Assembly (NCBI GenBank): GCA_023229575.1
Contig: JALNYZ010000026.1
Span: 1-56,949, forward strand
Origin: Prolixibacteraceae bacterium
Lineage (GTDB): Bacteria; Bacteroidota; Bacteroidia; Bacteroidales; Prolixibacteraceae
Direction of reading: 5' to 3'
Length of the DNA: 56,949 nucleotides
Below are positions 35,338-44,881 of this stretch, in pieces. The notes below the pieces were generated by a model, which saw only the letters and a list, made by a program, of their open reading frames with translations, was not told where the DNA came from and did no database searches. A program made the position numbers and the translations under genes. The stretch's first letter is position 1, and each line of letters opens with the position of its first letter.

Positions 35338-36330
35338 TTATGGGGCGCCGGCGCCGGCAATGATGCGTGATTTAAGTGCATCATCAGCCACTTCCAAAAT
35401 TGCTTTATAGGTAAGCTGGTCTCTTGGAAAAGTTCCTTTGGTTTCCAGTACAGGTATACCAATAATATAGTTTCCTGTTGCATTAACACTGGATGCATCA
35501 ATATTACCGTAGCTGGCAACTGCCCCACTGGTATTCTTAGCATTTTCAAAAATATTGTTTTCCAAAAGCACGTCGGCCAATGCCGAAGCCCCAACGCCAT
35601 ATTCCGACCAATTGCTGATATAATTGTTCCAGACATGAACGAGCGTACCCCCATGGACCCGGGGGTTGCGTGCATCGATCCCGTCAAACCAGTTGTGATG
35701 AAGACTGATTCTGGTGTGCTTTTTCAAGGTTTGATCGGCTGAACCGATCAAAACCGACTTTTTGTTGGGAACTTTGAAATGGCACCAACTGATTGTAATT
35801 CCTGTTATTCCATCCTCACCGGGATTATTCCAAATGCCAATGGGATTTCCGGTATCCCCTGAACTGTTGTTATAAAAAGTACAATGGTCAACCCAAATGG
35901 TATGGGCGTCACTGACTATCGTAATAGCGCTGTATTTAGCCGATGTATTGCCAAATGTCAGGTTTTTAATAATGATGTTACTGGCAGCAGAGGATGACAT
36001 AAAAATTGAATTGCCGCTGATGGTAACCTTAGCCCCTGCCCCATCAAGCGTAAAATTGCCATAGCGTATAAACATGTGACCACCTGGGATGTTTAAAATT
36101 CCTGTTAATCCAGGCTTAAACGTAATCACTCTGGGCTCATGTGTGTTTAGGGCATTCCGCAATGATCCCGGGCCACTGTCATTGAGGTTGGTAACAATAA
36201 AACTTTTTCCTCCGGAACCGCCGGTTATTCCTGCTGCTGCAGCAAAATCACCCGGTTCTGCAGCACACGACAAGCCAGTCACCTGGGTAAATATGAAAAT
36301 GCAAAACAATAATTTCAACAACGTTTTCAT
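35338..36330 (-). CDS. PL1-type pectate lyase-like protein
   Basis: A 330-residue exported right-handed beta-helix protein (signal to about residue 24, GLSCAAEPG). PL1 lyases cleave polygalacturonate by beta-elimination using Ca2+ and an arginine base. Family-typical segments: SFIVTNLNDSGPGSLRNAL at the N-terminus, HTIWVDHCTF, SLHHNWFDGIDARNPRVHGG and HVWNNYISNW. The expected arginine is in RNPRV. Calcium-ligand acidic residues of classic enzymes are less obvious here (SGDTGNPIGIW), so activity on pectate itself is uncertain. It lies 73 bases before the unknown Tat protein. Confidence 0.87.
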   Translation of the reverse strand: MKTLLKLLFCIFIFTQVTGLSCAAEPGDFAAAAGITGGSGGKSFIVTNLNDSGPGSLRNALNTHEPRVITFKPGLTGILNIPGGHMFIRYGNFTLDGAGAKVTISGNSIFMSSSAASNIIIKNLTFGNTSAKYSAITIVSDAHTIWVDHCTFYNNSSGDTGNPIGIWNNPGEDGITGITISWCHFKVPNKKSVLIGSADQTLKKHTRISLHHNWFDGIDARNPRVHGGTLVHVWNNYISNWSEYGVGASALADVLLENNIFENAKNTSGAVASYGNIDASSVNATGNYIIGIPVLETKGTFPRDQLTYKAILEVADDALKSRIIAGAGAP

Positions 36331-36414
36331 GTGTATATAATTTGTTTTTTACTGGGTGGTTTTTTATCCAAACAGTTAAATAAGTTTTTTGGGTTTAAAG
36401 ATTTTAAGAATTGT

Positions 36415-37947
36415 TTACCTGGTAATTGTAATTTCGCAAAGGGGATACCATCCGTCATCTGATCTGCCCTTTATTCCCAGCCGGACTAACGGCTTACCGG
36501 CATTAACATTATCAGATTTTTCACCAATTATGGCTATCGCAAGTTTATATTTCCCCGGTTTGATATCTCCTGGTAAGTTGATTGATTCTTTTACCTCGTT
36601 GATTTCACCGAGGGGCAGATCAACCGGATTCTTAAGATATTCTTCCGGATTCAATACCATATCTCCAGGCATCCAGTTTTTAACATTGACTGAGCTGACA
36701 ACTACTGTTCCTTGCAGTTCTTTTTCTGAAATATCAGTAAGTCTGTAGGCCAGCCTGTAAGGTCTGTAGCATGGAGCACTTCCAGTATTCTGCCATTTCA
36801 TGTTTAATTCGAGCTGATTACCGACTTTGACAGCTTCTGGAACCCTGATTTCCTTTAAGACAAACCTGTATCCCAGACGTTTAAGAAATCGTATAATCTC
36901 AGCTTTGGCCTCTTCTCCTTCAGGTAATGTAGCAGATTTATTATTCAGCACCGATCCATGCAGGGCAAGACCGTAATTGAAGATAAACCGTAATGACCAA
37001 CCTTCGCTCACCCATTTTTTAGCCTCCCAGCAGGATTCCCATGCAACTGGGCCTTTTTTCCATGCTTCAAGTGCATTATCACCTGCAAGGGCCTGCGTGT
37101 AATACTTCATCATGTGCCAGTTCATATCCCCAAAACAGTCTGCTCTCCATCCTGCCCCATGCCCGGTTGCGTATTGAAGCAAATGAGGCCGGTTGGAAGC
37201 AATCGGAATGACAAGAGGAGTTTTCCTGAATGCATAAATATAGGCATCAATGATTTTCTTCAGGTTTTCAATGGATGGCATTTTTGCATCTTTAAATCCC
37301 GATAGGTTCCACTCACCCCAGCATCCTACTGAACCTATGTCAACATGATCAAGATCCGGGTTTCCATCATAAAGGATTCCCAGTTTTTCAATAAATTCGG
37401 TATGTGCTTCTAACACAATCGGGTCATCAAAGTCAATAATGGGAGTATCCCCCACTCCATCAGCATGCGGATAATAGTTAATCCTACCACCAATTTCCTT
37501 AAGCCAGTCAGGATATGTTTTTCTTCCCGGGTAAATGGGCATCACCCGTAGCGCAAGCTTTTGACCCGAATCATGCGCTTCTTTTAAATACCCGCCAATA
37601 AAATCAGTATCGATTTGTCCTTGTTTGGGCTCGAACTTGTCCCATCCCCACCTGCAGTAACAAATCGTGGAAGGTATCCAGGATGGGAGGTTTTTATCCT
37701 GTTTTGCTACTCTCCCCTGGGTTTCCCATCCAATACCCGGATTAGCCAGGATTTCATCCAATTCATCAGGTTTTAGAATAAAAACTTTATGCCCATGTTT
37801 ATTTCGGATAATTTTCCCTGAGAAATCAGATGTATGGATGGTTGGATCATTAAACCCAAAAATATTTGAACCATAAGCTCCTAATAGTCCGGAATAGATT
37901 GCAGTTCCGGCAATTGCCGTTTTTTTTATGAAATTTCGTCTAATCAT
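36415..37947 (-). CDS. DUF4832 TIM-barrel protein, GH-A-like, Tat-type signal
   Basis: A 510-residue exported protein starting MIRRNFIKKTAIAGTAIYSG, a twin-arginine-like signal. Residues about 70-330 look like a TIM barrel of clan GH-A type: PSTICYCRWGWDKFEPKQGQ on the second strand, DIGSVGCWGEWN (glutamate as candidate acid/base) and GPVAWESCWE (glutamate as candidate nucleophile). The C-terminal beta-sandwich (about 380-510) corresponds to DUF4832. The family has no number I can assign. It is 190 bases after the GH172 gene and 84 bases before PL1, so it is probably part of the same degradation set. Confidence 0.8.
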   Translation of the reverse strand: MIRRNFIKKTAIAGTAIYSGLLGAYGSNIFGFNDPTIHTSDFSGKIIRNKHGHKVFILKPDELDEILANPGIGWETQGRVAKQDKNLPSWIPSTICYCRWGWDKFEPKQGQIDTDFIGGYLKEAHDSGQKLALRVMPIYPGRKTYPDWLKEIGGRINYYPHADGVGDTPIIDFDDPIVLEAHTEFIEKLGILYDGNPDLDHVDIGSVGCWGEWNLSGFKDAKMPSIENLKKIIDAYIYAFRKTPLVIPIASNRPHLLQYATGHGAGWRADCFGDMNWHMMKYYTQALAGDNALEAWKKGPVAWESCWEAKKWVSEGWSLRFIFNYGLALHGSVLNNKSATLPEGEEAKAEIIRFLKRLGYRFVLKEIRVPEAVKVGNQLELNMKWQNTGSAPCYRPYRLAYRLTDISEKELQGTVVVSSVNVKNWMPGDMVLNPEEYLKNPVDLPLGEINEVKESINLPGDIKPGKYKLAIAIIGEKSDNVNAGKPLVRLGIKGRSDDGWYPLCEITITR

Positions 37948-38137
37948 TCTTCAATAATTAAGTTTAGATACTTAGAGATTGTTTAAAACTCACTACGAAC
38001 GATTGCAGTTAAGACTAGTATTTGTTTGTTGAACGCTTTGCGGTAGGTTCAAAATAATGTTTAATTTATTGCTTCTTCATTTTGACCTCCTCAACCCCTA
38101 CGATCCACCATATTACAGGAAATTCCATACCATACTA

Positions 38138-39856
38138 TCAAAGGGTAAAATACCTTCCCATATCCTGCGGGGACCAACCCTCGTCGATGATTGGATTTGG
38201 TTTGGTCGGTTTGAGATAGTAGTAAGACATGCTTTTGTAAATGGCTGAGCAATTGTTGCTGGAACCATGTTCGAGCGTAAATAACATCTTCTTTTTGAAG
38301 GTGATCTTGTCGGAGATATGAAAGCGGTAACCGGATAATCCATTCCCCCTCAAAACTCCGCTAAACTGACCTATGAATTTGTGGAATCCCCAGGCATCAC
38401 TGATATAGTCTTCGAGGCCTGTTCCCCACATCAGCCGCTTAGGGTCATCATCAATGAATGCCGCTTCATCACATTCTCCTATTGCCCGGGAAGCAGACTC
38501 CCTGCCATCGATGGAAAAACAGTCTCCAATAAAATGGCCTTCACCCCAGGTCCTCAGCAATGGATAGTTTTCAGCACCAGTCTGGTTCCGTCTGTACATC
38601 ACTTCAGACCGGTAATTTCCCCTGTCGTGGCCGAAGGAGCTGTCTTCGATGTGACCAATCGCCTTGAAGTGTGCCAGGGAAGGATCCCAGGCTGCATCCA
38701 ATTCGTAAGCGATGTCATAAGAAATTTCGCCCATATCAAGAATCGAATCGTTGATCAGGTCCAGGGCGGCTTGCCTTTGCACGGGCATTGGAAAACGCGA
38801 CGCGTAAGTATGGCCCTCCTTGATGATCAAAGCCGTCTGATAGTCGTCGGATTTGCTTAGGGAGTAATCGAAGAAGAACCAGGACAATGGAGATTTGATG
38901 GAGGGATTATGTTGAAAATCATCGTCCCAATATCCACGCAGCAATAGCTTTTCCTTTAAATGCTTCGCCTGCCTAACCCCATCGGGCCACTTTATGGAAA
39001 AGGTCATTTGACGAATGGTCAAAGGCCCCTTTTCATTAAAGATCGACGCCTTTGATCCGGCCGTTAAACTTACAACCCCCTTTTTGTGTTGCCAGGAGGA
39101 GGGCATGGCATGCATGTCCCAATTCAACATCTTTTTGATGTTTTCATATTCGCCGCGGGACTGCTCCATTTTATTGACCTCAAATGTGGGCAATCCATGC
39201 GGTTCGTCGAATAGGAGGTAATTGAACTGGTAATAGATGGTGTCCGTTTTCGAAAGTGTAATTTTACACCTCTTCTTAAATGGAATGACGCAGTAGGATG
39301 TGTTGCCAAATGGCTCTCCCTCCTTTGTTATCTTCTTTTCAAAGGTAGGTAAAGAGCCCCCTGTAGCCTGAGCTTTTACTGATGGGGGAAGGCCTTGACC
39401 AAATGACATCGGAACACGGTTCAGGAATGCTTCAAAATCTTCCTGCACTTCCGCCTGGGCATCGTCCAGATAAATACTCAGAATGCCCGATGGATTGGCA
39501 GACCACATGCGGGTTATCATTCCGGGACCGGTGACGTCAAGAACGACGCTGGCATCTTTTTCTATCCTTTCGAAGTTGCTCCAATCAAAATTTCCTCCCT
39601 CGCGGTCATAACTGCTTGCCAAATAGGTTCGGAAGTTCCTTAATCTGGGAAGGTTTTTTATTTCAAACAACTCTGCAATGCTCTTCGTTTCCTTCCCGGA
39701 ACCCTCAGACTGCATGGCTCCATCTGGTCGCTCGACCGGATTCTGATCAAATGGGAATGCATTAATTTGCGTGAGGCTTAATGCACTGGCTGCCCCAATT
39801 TTTTTGATAAAAGACCTCCTATTATCAAAAAAGTTTTCATCTCGTCCGTTTTTCAT
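38138..39856 (-). CDS. DUF2961 / GH172 family protein, Tat-type signal
   Basis: A 572-residue exported protein. A twin-arginine-like signal NRRSFIKKIGAASALSL begins at residue 12. The DUF2961 core shows WSANPSGILSIYLDD, PFKKRCKITLS, GECDEAAFIDDDP (two glutamates) and GTGLEDYISDAWGF, the last equivalent to GTGTEDYF of the other copy, so both candidate catalytic glutamates remain. At 572 residues it is about 170 longer than the copy at 29176-30369, with an N-terminal extension and an internal beta insert. It heads the group with DUF4832, PL1 and beta-helix genes. A furanoside substrate is inferred from the family. Confidence 0.85.
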   Translation of the reverse strand: MKNGRDENFFDNRRSFIKKIGAASALSLTQINAFPFDQNPVERPDGAMQSEGSGKETKSIAELFEIKNLPRLRNFRTYLASSYDREGGNFDWSNFERIEKDASVVLDVTGPGMITRMWSANPSGILSIYLDDAQAEVQEDFEAFLNRVPMSFGQGLPPSVKAQATGGSLPTFEKKITKEGEPFGNTSYCVIPFKKRCKITLSKTDTIYYQFNYLLFDEPHGLPTFEVNKMEQSRGEYENIKKMLNWDMHAMPSSWQHKKGVVSLTAGSKASIFNEKGPLTIRQMTFSIKWPDGVRQAKHLKEKLLLRGYWDDDFQHNPSIKSPLSWFFFDYSLSKSDDYQTALIIKEGHTYASRFPMPVQRQAALDLINDSILDMGEISYDIAYELDAAWDPSLAHFKAIGHIEDSSFGHDRGNYRSEVMYRRNQTGAENYPLLRTWGEGHFIGDCFSIDGRESASRAIGECDEAAFIDDDPKRLMWGTGLEDYISDAWGFHKFIGQFSGVLRGNGLSGYRFHISDKITFKKKMLFTLEHGSSNNCSAIYKSMSYYYLKPTKPNPIIDEGWSPQDMGRYFTL

Positions 39857-39894
39857 ACGTAATTATAGTTAATCAATCAATATTGTTAACGAAA

Positions 39895-39996
39895 TTCTTT
39901 GTGTTTCCTTTGTGCTTTCCGTAGTGTCCTTAGTGGTGAAATTTAAAACTTAACCACAAAGATCACGAAGGATTGCACAAAGGACACACAAAGGGA
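39895..39996. repeat. Long imperfect inverted repeat of CTTTGTG units
   Basis: About 102 bases. The left arm reads in units like CTTTGTG, CCTTTGTGC, GTGTCCTTAGTGG. The right arm holds the complements CCACAAAG, CACGAAGG, CACAAAGG, CACAAAGG, with the turn near 39942-39949. It is the same architecture as 19572-19669 but with TG in place of CG in the units. It separates the importer operon from the GH172-PL1 group and could stabilise the 3' end of the SusCD message. Confidence 0.7.
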
Positions 39997-40042
39997 TTCA
40001 GGTCTATATCATTTACCTAATCGACATTGTACAATTATATCA

Positions 40043-41821
40043 TTACCAGCCAGGATTTTGAACCAATTTAGGGTTCCTGTACATTTCAGCCTGTGAAATT
40101 GGATACCACAACATCCTGTTATCAGGTTTCCAAACACGTTGTTCAACAAGTTTCCTCGTATAGGTATATACATTGTTGTTATTTACAACGTCGACCCCAT
40201 AAATGCTCGTGAGCGTATTTGCGATTTTCCACCGTCTGACATCCCAAAAACGATGATCCTCAAAGGCCAACTCCACCCTTCGTTCATTTCTTAGTTTATC
40301 CCTGAATGCAGACTGCGACATTCCTGCAGGGAAAGGAGGCATTTTGGCCCTTGCCCTAATCAAATTTACAGCTTGGGTGGCGCTCATCGATAGCGTTCCT
40401 GGTCCTAATGCTGTAGGGCCATAAGCTTCGTTCATTGCCTCGGCATAGTTTAAAAGAACCTCGCCAAAACGAAAAGTAACCCATGTATGTTCTGCAGTTG
40501 TAATACCCAGGTTGGGATCCAGACGAACAGCTTCAATCAAATACTTTTTAAGGTAATATCCGGTTAAGGAAGCGTTAAATACTGGCGCCCCATTAACTCC
40601 TCCGGTCCAAACCTGAATAGGCAAACCTTTCCAGATAGAAGTATTATAAAGTACAGTTGCCGCTAACCTTGGATCACGGCCAACATATGGATTGGCTGCA
40701 TCGTAACCCGAGCCCGGCTCATTTATTCCCATACCATTGGCTGCCATTTCATAAGAATCAACAAGATTTTGGGTAGGACAGGTTCCGGTATTGCCACCTA
40801 CGTAACCGACCGGAAAATTGGCTGTTTCGAAAGTATTGGTCGCAGATTGCCTTGTTTCGAAAATCAATTCCACTGGAGTCTTATAATTGTTCACAACTCC
40901 TGCATAATTTGTTTCAAGTTTGTACGTCCCTCCATCAATGATTGCTTTGGCAGCTATTGCGGCCTCGATCCATTTTTGATTATTGTTCGATGGATTATTC
41001 AAAGGACTTGCAGCATATAGCAATACCCGTGCCTTAAGCGCCATGGCAGCGCCTTTGGTTGCACGTCCTGTTTCCGAGCCAACTACAGTTTTGAAAGTTA
41101 CAGGGAGCTTAAGACTTGCCGAATCGCATTCAGTAACAATGAATTTTACCATATCATCAAAAGATGTAGTTGGGTAACTCATTGCCTCTTCCGGTGTAAG
41201 CTCCTTGGTAACCAACGGTACATTGCGGTACCGTTTGATTAGTTCAAAATAGAAGAATGCACGCAAAAATCTTGTTTCGTAAGGAAAATAATAGAATCGT
41301 TTCATTTGACCGGCATAATCGGTCCTGGTACTATAGCGGTTCTCTTCAAAAGTCAGCCCTTTTGACATCCTCAGAAAATTGTTGGCTGCCCTGATTCCAT
41401 AGTACATGTTGGTCCAAACATCATCAATGGGATTTAAGGCGCTCCAACTACCATCATTAAAACGATATATACTTGACAAAGAACTTACGTGGATAGCATC
41501 ATCTGTTGCCGAAGAACGGGTTGCCCCGCCAATGGGCAGAAAATCAGTCGGCAGATAAGCGTAAACAGCGGATAAAAGTACGGAAGTAAGTGTGTACTCC
41601 CTTTGTATCATCTCTTCGGTCCAGGGGGACACGTTGGTGAAATCCAGGTAATGACAACCCATCGGAACGAAAAGTAGGAATATCCCTGCTAAAACAGAAA
41701 GGAATTTCAGGGGTTTCTTAGGTGAATTCCACTCCTCCTTCTTACAAATACGAGCCCTTCCTGAACCAAACCGTAGAACTTTATCTACCATATTTTTAGT
41801 TACAAATCTTGATAGTTTCAT
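40043..41821 (-). CDS. SusD/RagB-type glycan-binding lipoprotein, pair 2
   Basis: A 592-residue surface lipoprotein that, with its SusC, captures glycan at the cell surface. The hydrophobic signal lies unusually late (about 38-55), ending in FVPMGCHYLD with the lipobox cysteine near 56. No closer in-frame Met gives a shorter signal, and the 22-base gap to the preceding SusC fits the start used. Typical SusD elements follow: GSWSALNPIDDVWTNMYYGI, TRFLRAFFYFELIKRY, ALKARVLLYAASPLN and the C-terminal NPGW, ending the protein. The ligand is unknown. Confidence 0.93.
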   Translation of the reverse strand: MKLSRFVTKNMVDKVLRFGSGRARICKKEEWNSPKKPLKFLSVLAGIFLLFVPMGCHYLDFTNVSPWTEEMIQREYTLTSVLLSAVYAYLPTDFLPIGGATRSSATDDAIHVSSLSSIYRFNDGSWSALNPIDDVWTNMYYGIRAANNFLRMSKGLTFEENRYSTRTDYAGQMKRFYYFPYETRFLRAFFYFELIKRYRNVPLVTKELTPEEAMSYPTTSFDDMVKFIVTECDSASLKLPVTFKTVVGSETGRATKGAAMALKARVLLYAASPLNNPSNNNQKWIEAAIAAKAIIDGGTYKLETNYAGVVNNYKTPVELIFETRQSATNTFETANFPVGYVGGNTGTCPTQNLVDSYEMAANGMGINEPGSGYDAANPYVGRDPRLAATVLYNTSIWKGLPIQVWTGGVNGAPVFNASLTGYYLKKYLIEAVRLDPNLGITTAEHTWVTFRFGEVLLNYAEAMNEAYGPTALGPGTLSMSATQAVNLIRARAKMPPFPAGMSQSAFRDKLRNERRVELAFEDHRFWDVRRWKIANTLTSIYGVDVVNNNNVYTYTRKLVEQRVWKPDNRMLWYPISQAEMYRNPKLVQNPGW

Positions 41822-41843
41822 AATAAAAGTTTGTTTTTAATGT

Positions 41844-44800
41844 TTAAAACCCAATATTTATGCCCAATTGATAAGATGATAAGATTGGATAAACGGCCCC
41901 TAACGCTTCAGGGTCGACAATCTTAACATGGTCTAGTGTAAAGAGGTTCATTCCCCTTAGGAAAACGCGGGCATTGGTCAATTTCAATTTTGAGATCAGC
42001 TTATCCGAAAAAGTATAATAGACATTAAGCGACCTCAATTTAAGAAACGAGCCATCTACAAGCCAAATACTGTTTGGTCTTTGATTGTTAACATTCTGAT
42101 AAATCGTATTAAGCTTTGGCAGGGTCGCGGTCGAGGCGGTTGCCGGGGTCCATCGATTGTCGGAAAAAGTTGAAATATTGGTATTTCCATACAGTGGCCA
42201 GAAAAGGCCGGGGGTATTTTCATAGCGTGTGTAATTGGCAACTCCCTGAAACAGCGCATCCAAACCAAATGCCTTATATTTTATCCCAATTGTACCGGAA
42301 TAATATATCTCAGGATTCAGCGTACTGTATCCCAATGGCTTATAGTCCAATTGGTTAATTTGGCCATCATTGTTCAGGTCCTTGTATTTAACATCTCCGG
42401 GTTTTACAGGAGAAAAAATTTGAGTGGGGCTATTATTAATCTCGGCCAAATCCTTGAAAAATCCAATTGCCTGCAATCCAAATGCCTGACCAATACTTTT
42501 CCCTGTTGATTTCAAATAATCGTATGGCTGGATTTCCTCAAAAATGTTCACAATCTTATTTTTCACAAATGAAAATTGGCCATCGAAATAATAGGTAAAA
42601 TCATTCCAGGTATTGCTGTAATTTAAATTTAACTCAATCCCTTTGTTGTGAACAATCCCCCCTCCGTAATATATCCTGTTAATCCCAATAATATCAGACA
42701 ATTGACGGACATTCGGAACCAGGATATCTTTTCTGATTTCATAAAAGGCATCCAAATTAATGGCTAATTTTTTAAACAACCTTGCATCAATCCCAATATT
42801 GGATTTATAAGATTTTTCATAGGTCATATCGCCTACTGCAATATTACCTATGCTACTTGTCACACCGAGGTTTTGATTATTTTGTCCCAAAGGATATATA
42901 GTTGCGCCCCTGAAATACGCGTTCGAAATAGGATACTGCGGAATCAGGTCATTACCGGCCATACCCCAGGAGGCCCTTATTTTTAAATCATTAATCTTAC
43001 CGCCCTTTGCAAACCAGTCTTCTTTCGATATATTCCAGGCGCCGGATAGCGCGGGGAAAATACCAAACCTGGATCCTCTTGCCAAATAATTCGAACCGGA
43101 ATAAGAGATAGAAAAATCTGCAAAATATTTACCGGATCTTGAATAATGGGCATTACCTGCGATGTTCTGATGCAAAAAAGTAAAAAAACGACCTATTTTT
43201 TCTTCCTGTTGAAACAACAATGTTGAGTTTATTGAGTTGCTGCCCCAATCTTTTGCATATTTAAAATTGCTTAAAATAACCCTTGATCTGCTTAAATTAG
43301 AAACGCCACTGCCAAATCCAAGGGTCGAATTACGACTATAAATAGTTTTTACAGAATCAGTTATTGCACCGGCGCTGTTCATGACCAACTTTAATCTTTC
43401 ATACTGGAAAGTCTGTGTCCAACTATCCGTATTTCCAACGTAATTATTATCGGCATACGCAGCCTCGAACAATAACCCTTTCAGAAAAACATCCAGGTTT
43501 TGCTCAATCCTGACATTCATTTGCAATTCGCGGTTCTGTGCTTTTCTATATCCTGTGGATGCGATTAAGGCGACAGGGTTGTTTCCATAAACATCTGTTC
43601 CCCCATAATTGCCATCAGCATATTTTACGGGAAAAGCTGCAGACGGAATGTTGTAAATGGCGCTCATTATAGCTGACGACGAACTAGCAGGCTCGTTAGT
43701 CCTTTCAATCATCCCGCCTAGCCGTATCGCTAATTTGGTCGAAGGTGTAACATTAACTTCAATATTTGTCCTTATATTTATTTTTTTATAAATAAATTGG
43801 GTAGAGTATCCAGCATTAACATCCACCGGTTTTAACAAGCCATTATCATCCTGATAATTTAATAGCGTAAAATACCTTAGTGATTTGTTGCCACCATTGA
43901 TTGAAATATTCAATTTATTATTTGATCCATGATTTCTTAACGACTCTTTCAACCAATCAACATTTGGAAAGTACTTAGAATTACTGCCAGTCCTGAACCC
44001 ATTCAATTCAGCCTGCGAGTACCTAAGTGGCAAACCGTCATTGGATAAGCCCTCATTGTACCTCTGGGCAAAATCATAAGCGTTCAAAAAATGGGGCAAC
44101 CGGGTTGGTTGGGTAATCCCTCTTTCAAATCCGACACTTATTTTGCGCTTTTGGTCTATCCCGGTAGTTTTGGTAGTAACCAATAAAACACCATTAGCCC
44201 CACGAATGCCATATAGTGCAAGGGTGGCAGCATCTTTCAACATGACAACGCTTTCTATCTCTTCAATGCTAAGTGTAGACATTGGCCTTTCAAACCCATC
44301 AACCAAAACGAGAATTGATCTGTCGAAGGTCGTACCAACCCCTCTTAAAAATAGAGTAGGTTCAGATTGCCAGGGCAGGCCGCCATTTTGCATTACCTCA
44401 AGGCCTGCTATTTGACCATAGAGGGAATTTGCCGGGTTTAGCGCTGTACTTCTAGTCAATTTATCCGAATTGGCCATTCCTACAGCCATTGTCATCTCTT
44501 CTTTTGAAACTTTCATGCCGAATCCAACAGGAACAAGACCATCCTTATCTTCAATGGTAATAACCATATTGTTATCGGTAATCTTCAGTGTTTTGTGGAA
44601 CAAATCCGGATCTGTAACTTTGATATGCTGTCCTATCTTTCCGTTGACCACAAACTTTCCATCCTGATCGCTATAAACGACTGCATCAGGGTTTTCCAGA
44701 ATCGAAATAGCCGCTTTCTGTACAGGAATGCCGCCAGTATTTTTGATTGTCCCTGTAATCGACTGATTCTGAGCTAGTCCATCGAAGGCAGAAAGGATGA

Positions 44801-44867
44801 ATAAAAGCCCAAACAACAGGAACCTATTTGCTATTTGTACATTCATATTTTGCATTTTTAATATCAT
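41844..44867 (-). CDS. SusC/RagA-type TonB-dependent transporter, pair 2, no STN domain
   Basis: A 1007-residue outer-membrane transporter. Signal to about residue 33. A carboxypeptidase-regulatory-like domain covers about 35-105, the plug starts near 112 (GQIAGLEVMQNGG, LVLVDGF, IESVVMLKDAATLALYGIRG), and a 22-strand barrel follows to the C-terminus. Unlike the STN-bearing SusC of pair 1, it has no signalling domain, and the usual VVVGYGTQKK start of the plug is degenerate (VPVGFGMKVSKEE). It sits 14 bases after SusD of pair 1, so both pairs are on one transcript. It probably imports a second glycan fragment or shares the first. Confidence 0.93.
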   Translation of the reverse strand: MILKMQNMNVQIANRFLLFGLLFILSAFDGLAQNQSITGTIKNTGGIPVQKAAISILENPDAVVYSDQDGKFVVNGKIGQHIKVTDPDLFHKTLKITDNNMVITIEDKDGLVPVGFGMKVSKEEMTMAVGMANSDKLTRSTALNPANSLYGQIAGLEVMQNGGLPWQSEPTLFLRGVGTTFDRSILVLVDGFERPMSTLSIEEIESVVMLKDAATLALYGIRGANGVLLVTTKTTGIDQKRKISVGFERGITQPTRLPHFLNAYDFAQRYNEGLSNDGLPLRYSQAELNGFRTGSNSKYFPNVDWLKESLRNHGSNNKLNISINGGNKSLRYFTLLNYQDDNGLLKPVDVNAGYSTQFIYKKINIRTNIEVNVTPSTKLAIRLGGMIERTNEPASSSSAIMSAIYNIPSAAFPVKYADGNYGGTDVYGNNPVALIASTGYRKAQNRELQMNVRIEQNLDVFLKGLLFEAAYADNNYVGNTDSWTQTFQYERLKLVMNSAGAITDSVKTIYSRNSTLGFGSGVSNLSRSRVILSNFKYAKDWGSNSINSTLLFQQEEKIGRFFTFLHQNIAGNAHYSRSGKYFADFSISYSGSNYLARGSRFGIFPALSGAWNISKEDWFAKGGKINDLKIRASWGMAGNDLIPQYPISNAYFRGATIYPLGQNNQNLGVTSSIGNIAVGDMTYEKSYKSNIGIDARLFKKLAINLDAFYEIRKDILVPNVRQLSDIIGINRIYYGGGIVHNKGIELNLNYSNTWNDFTYYFDGQFSFVKNKIVNIFEEIQPYDYLKSTGKSIGQAFGLQAIGFFKDLAEINNSPTQIFSPVKPGDVKYKDLNNDGQINQLDYKPLGYSTLNPEIYYSGTIGIKYKAFGLDALFQGVANYTRYENTPGLFWPLYGNTNISTFSDNRWTPATASTATLPKLNTIYQNVNNQRPNSIWLVDGSFLKLRSLNVYYTFSDKLISKLKLTNARVFLRGMNLFTLDHVKIVDPEALGAVYPILSSYQLGINIGF

Positions 44868-44881
44868 AACTAAGTTAGTTG

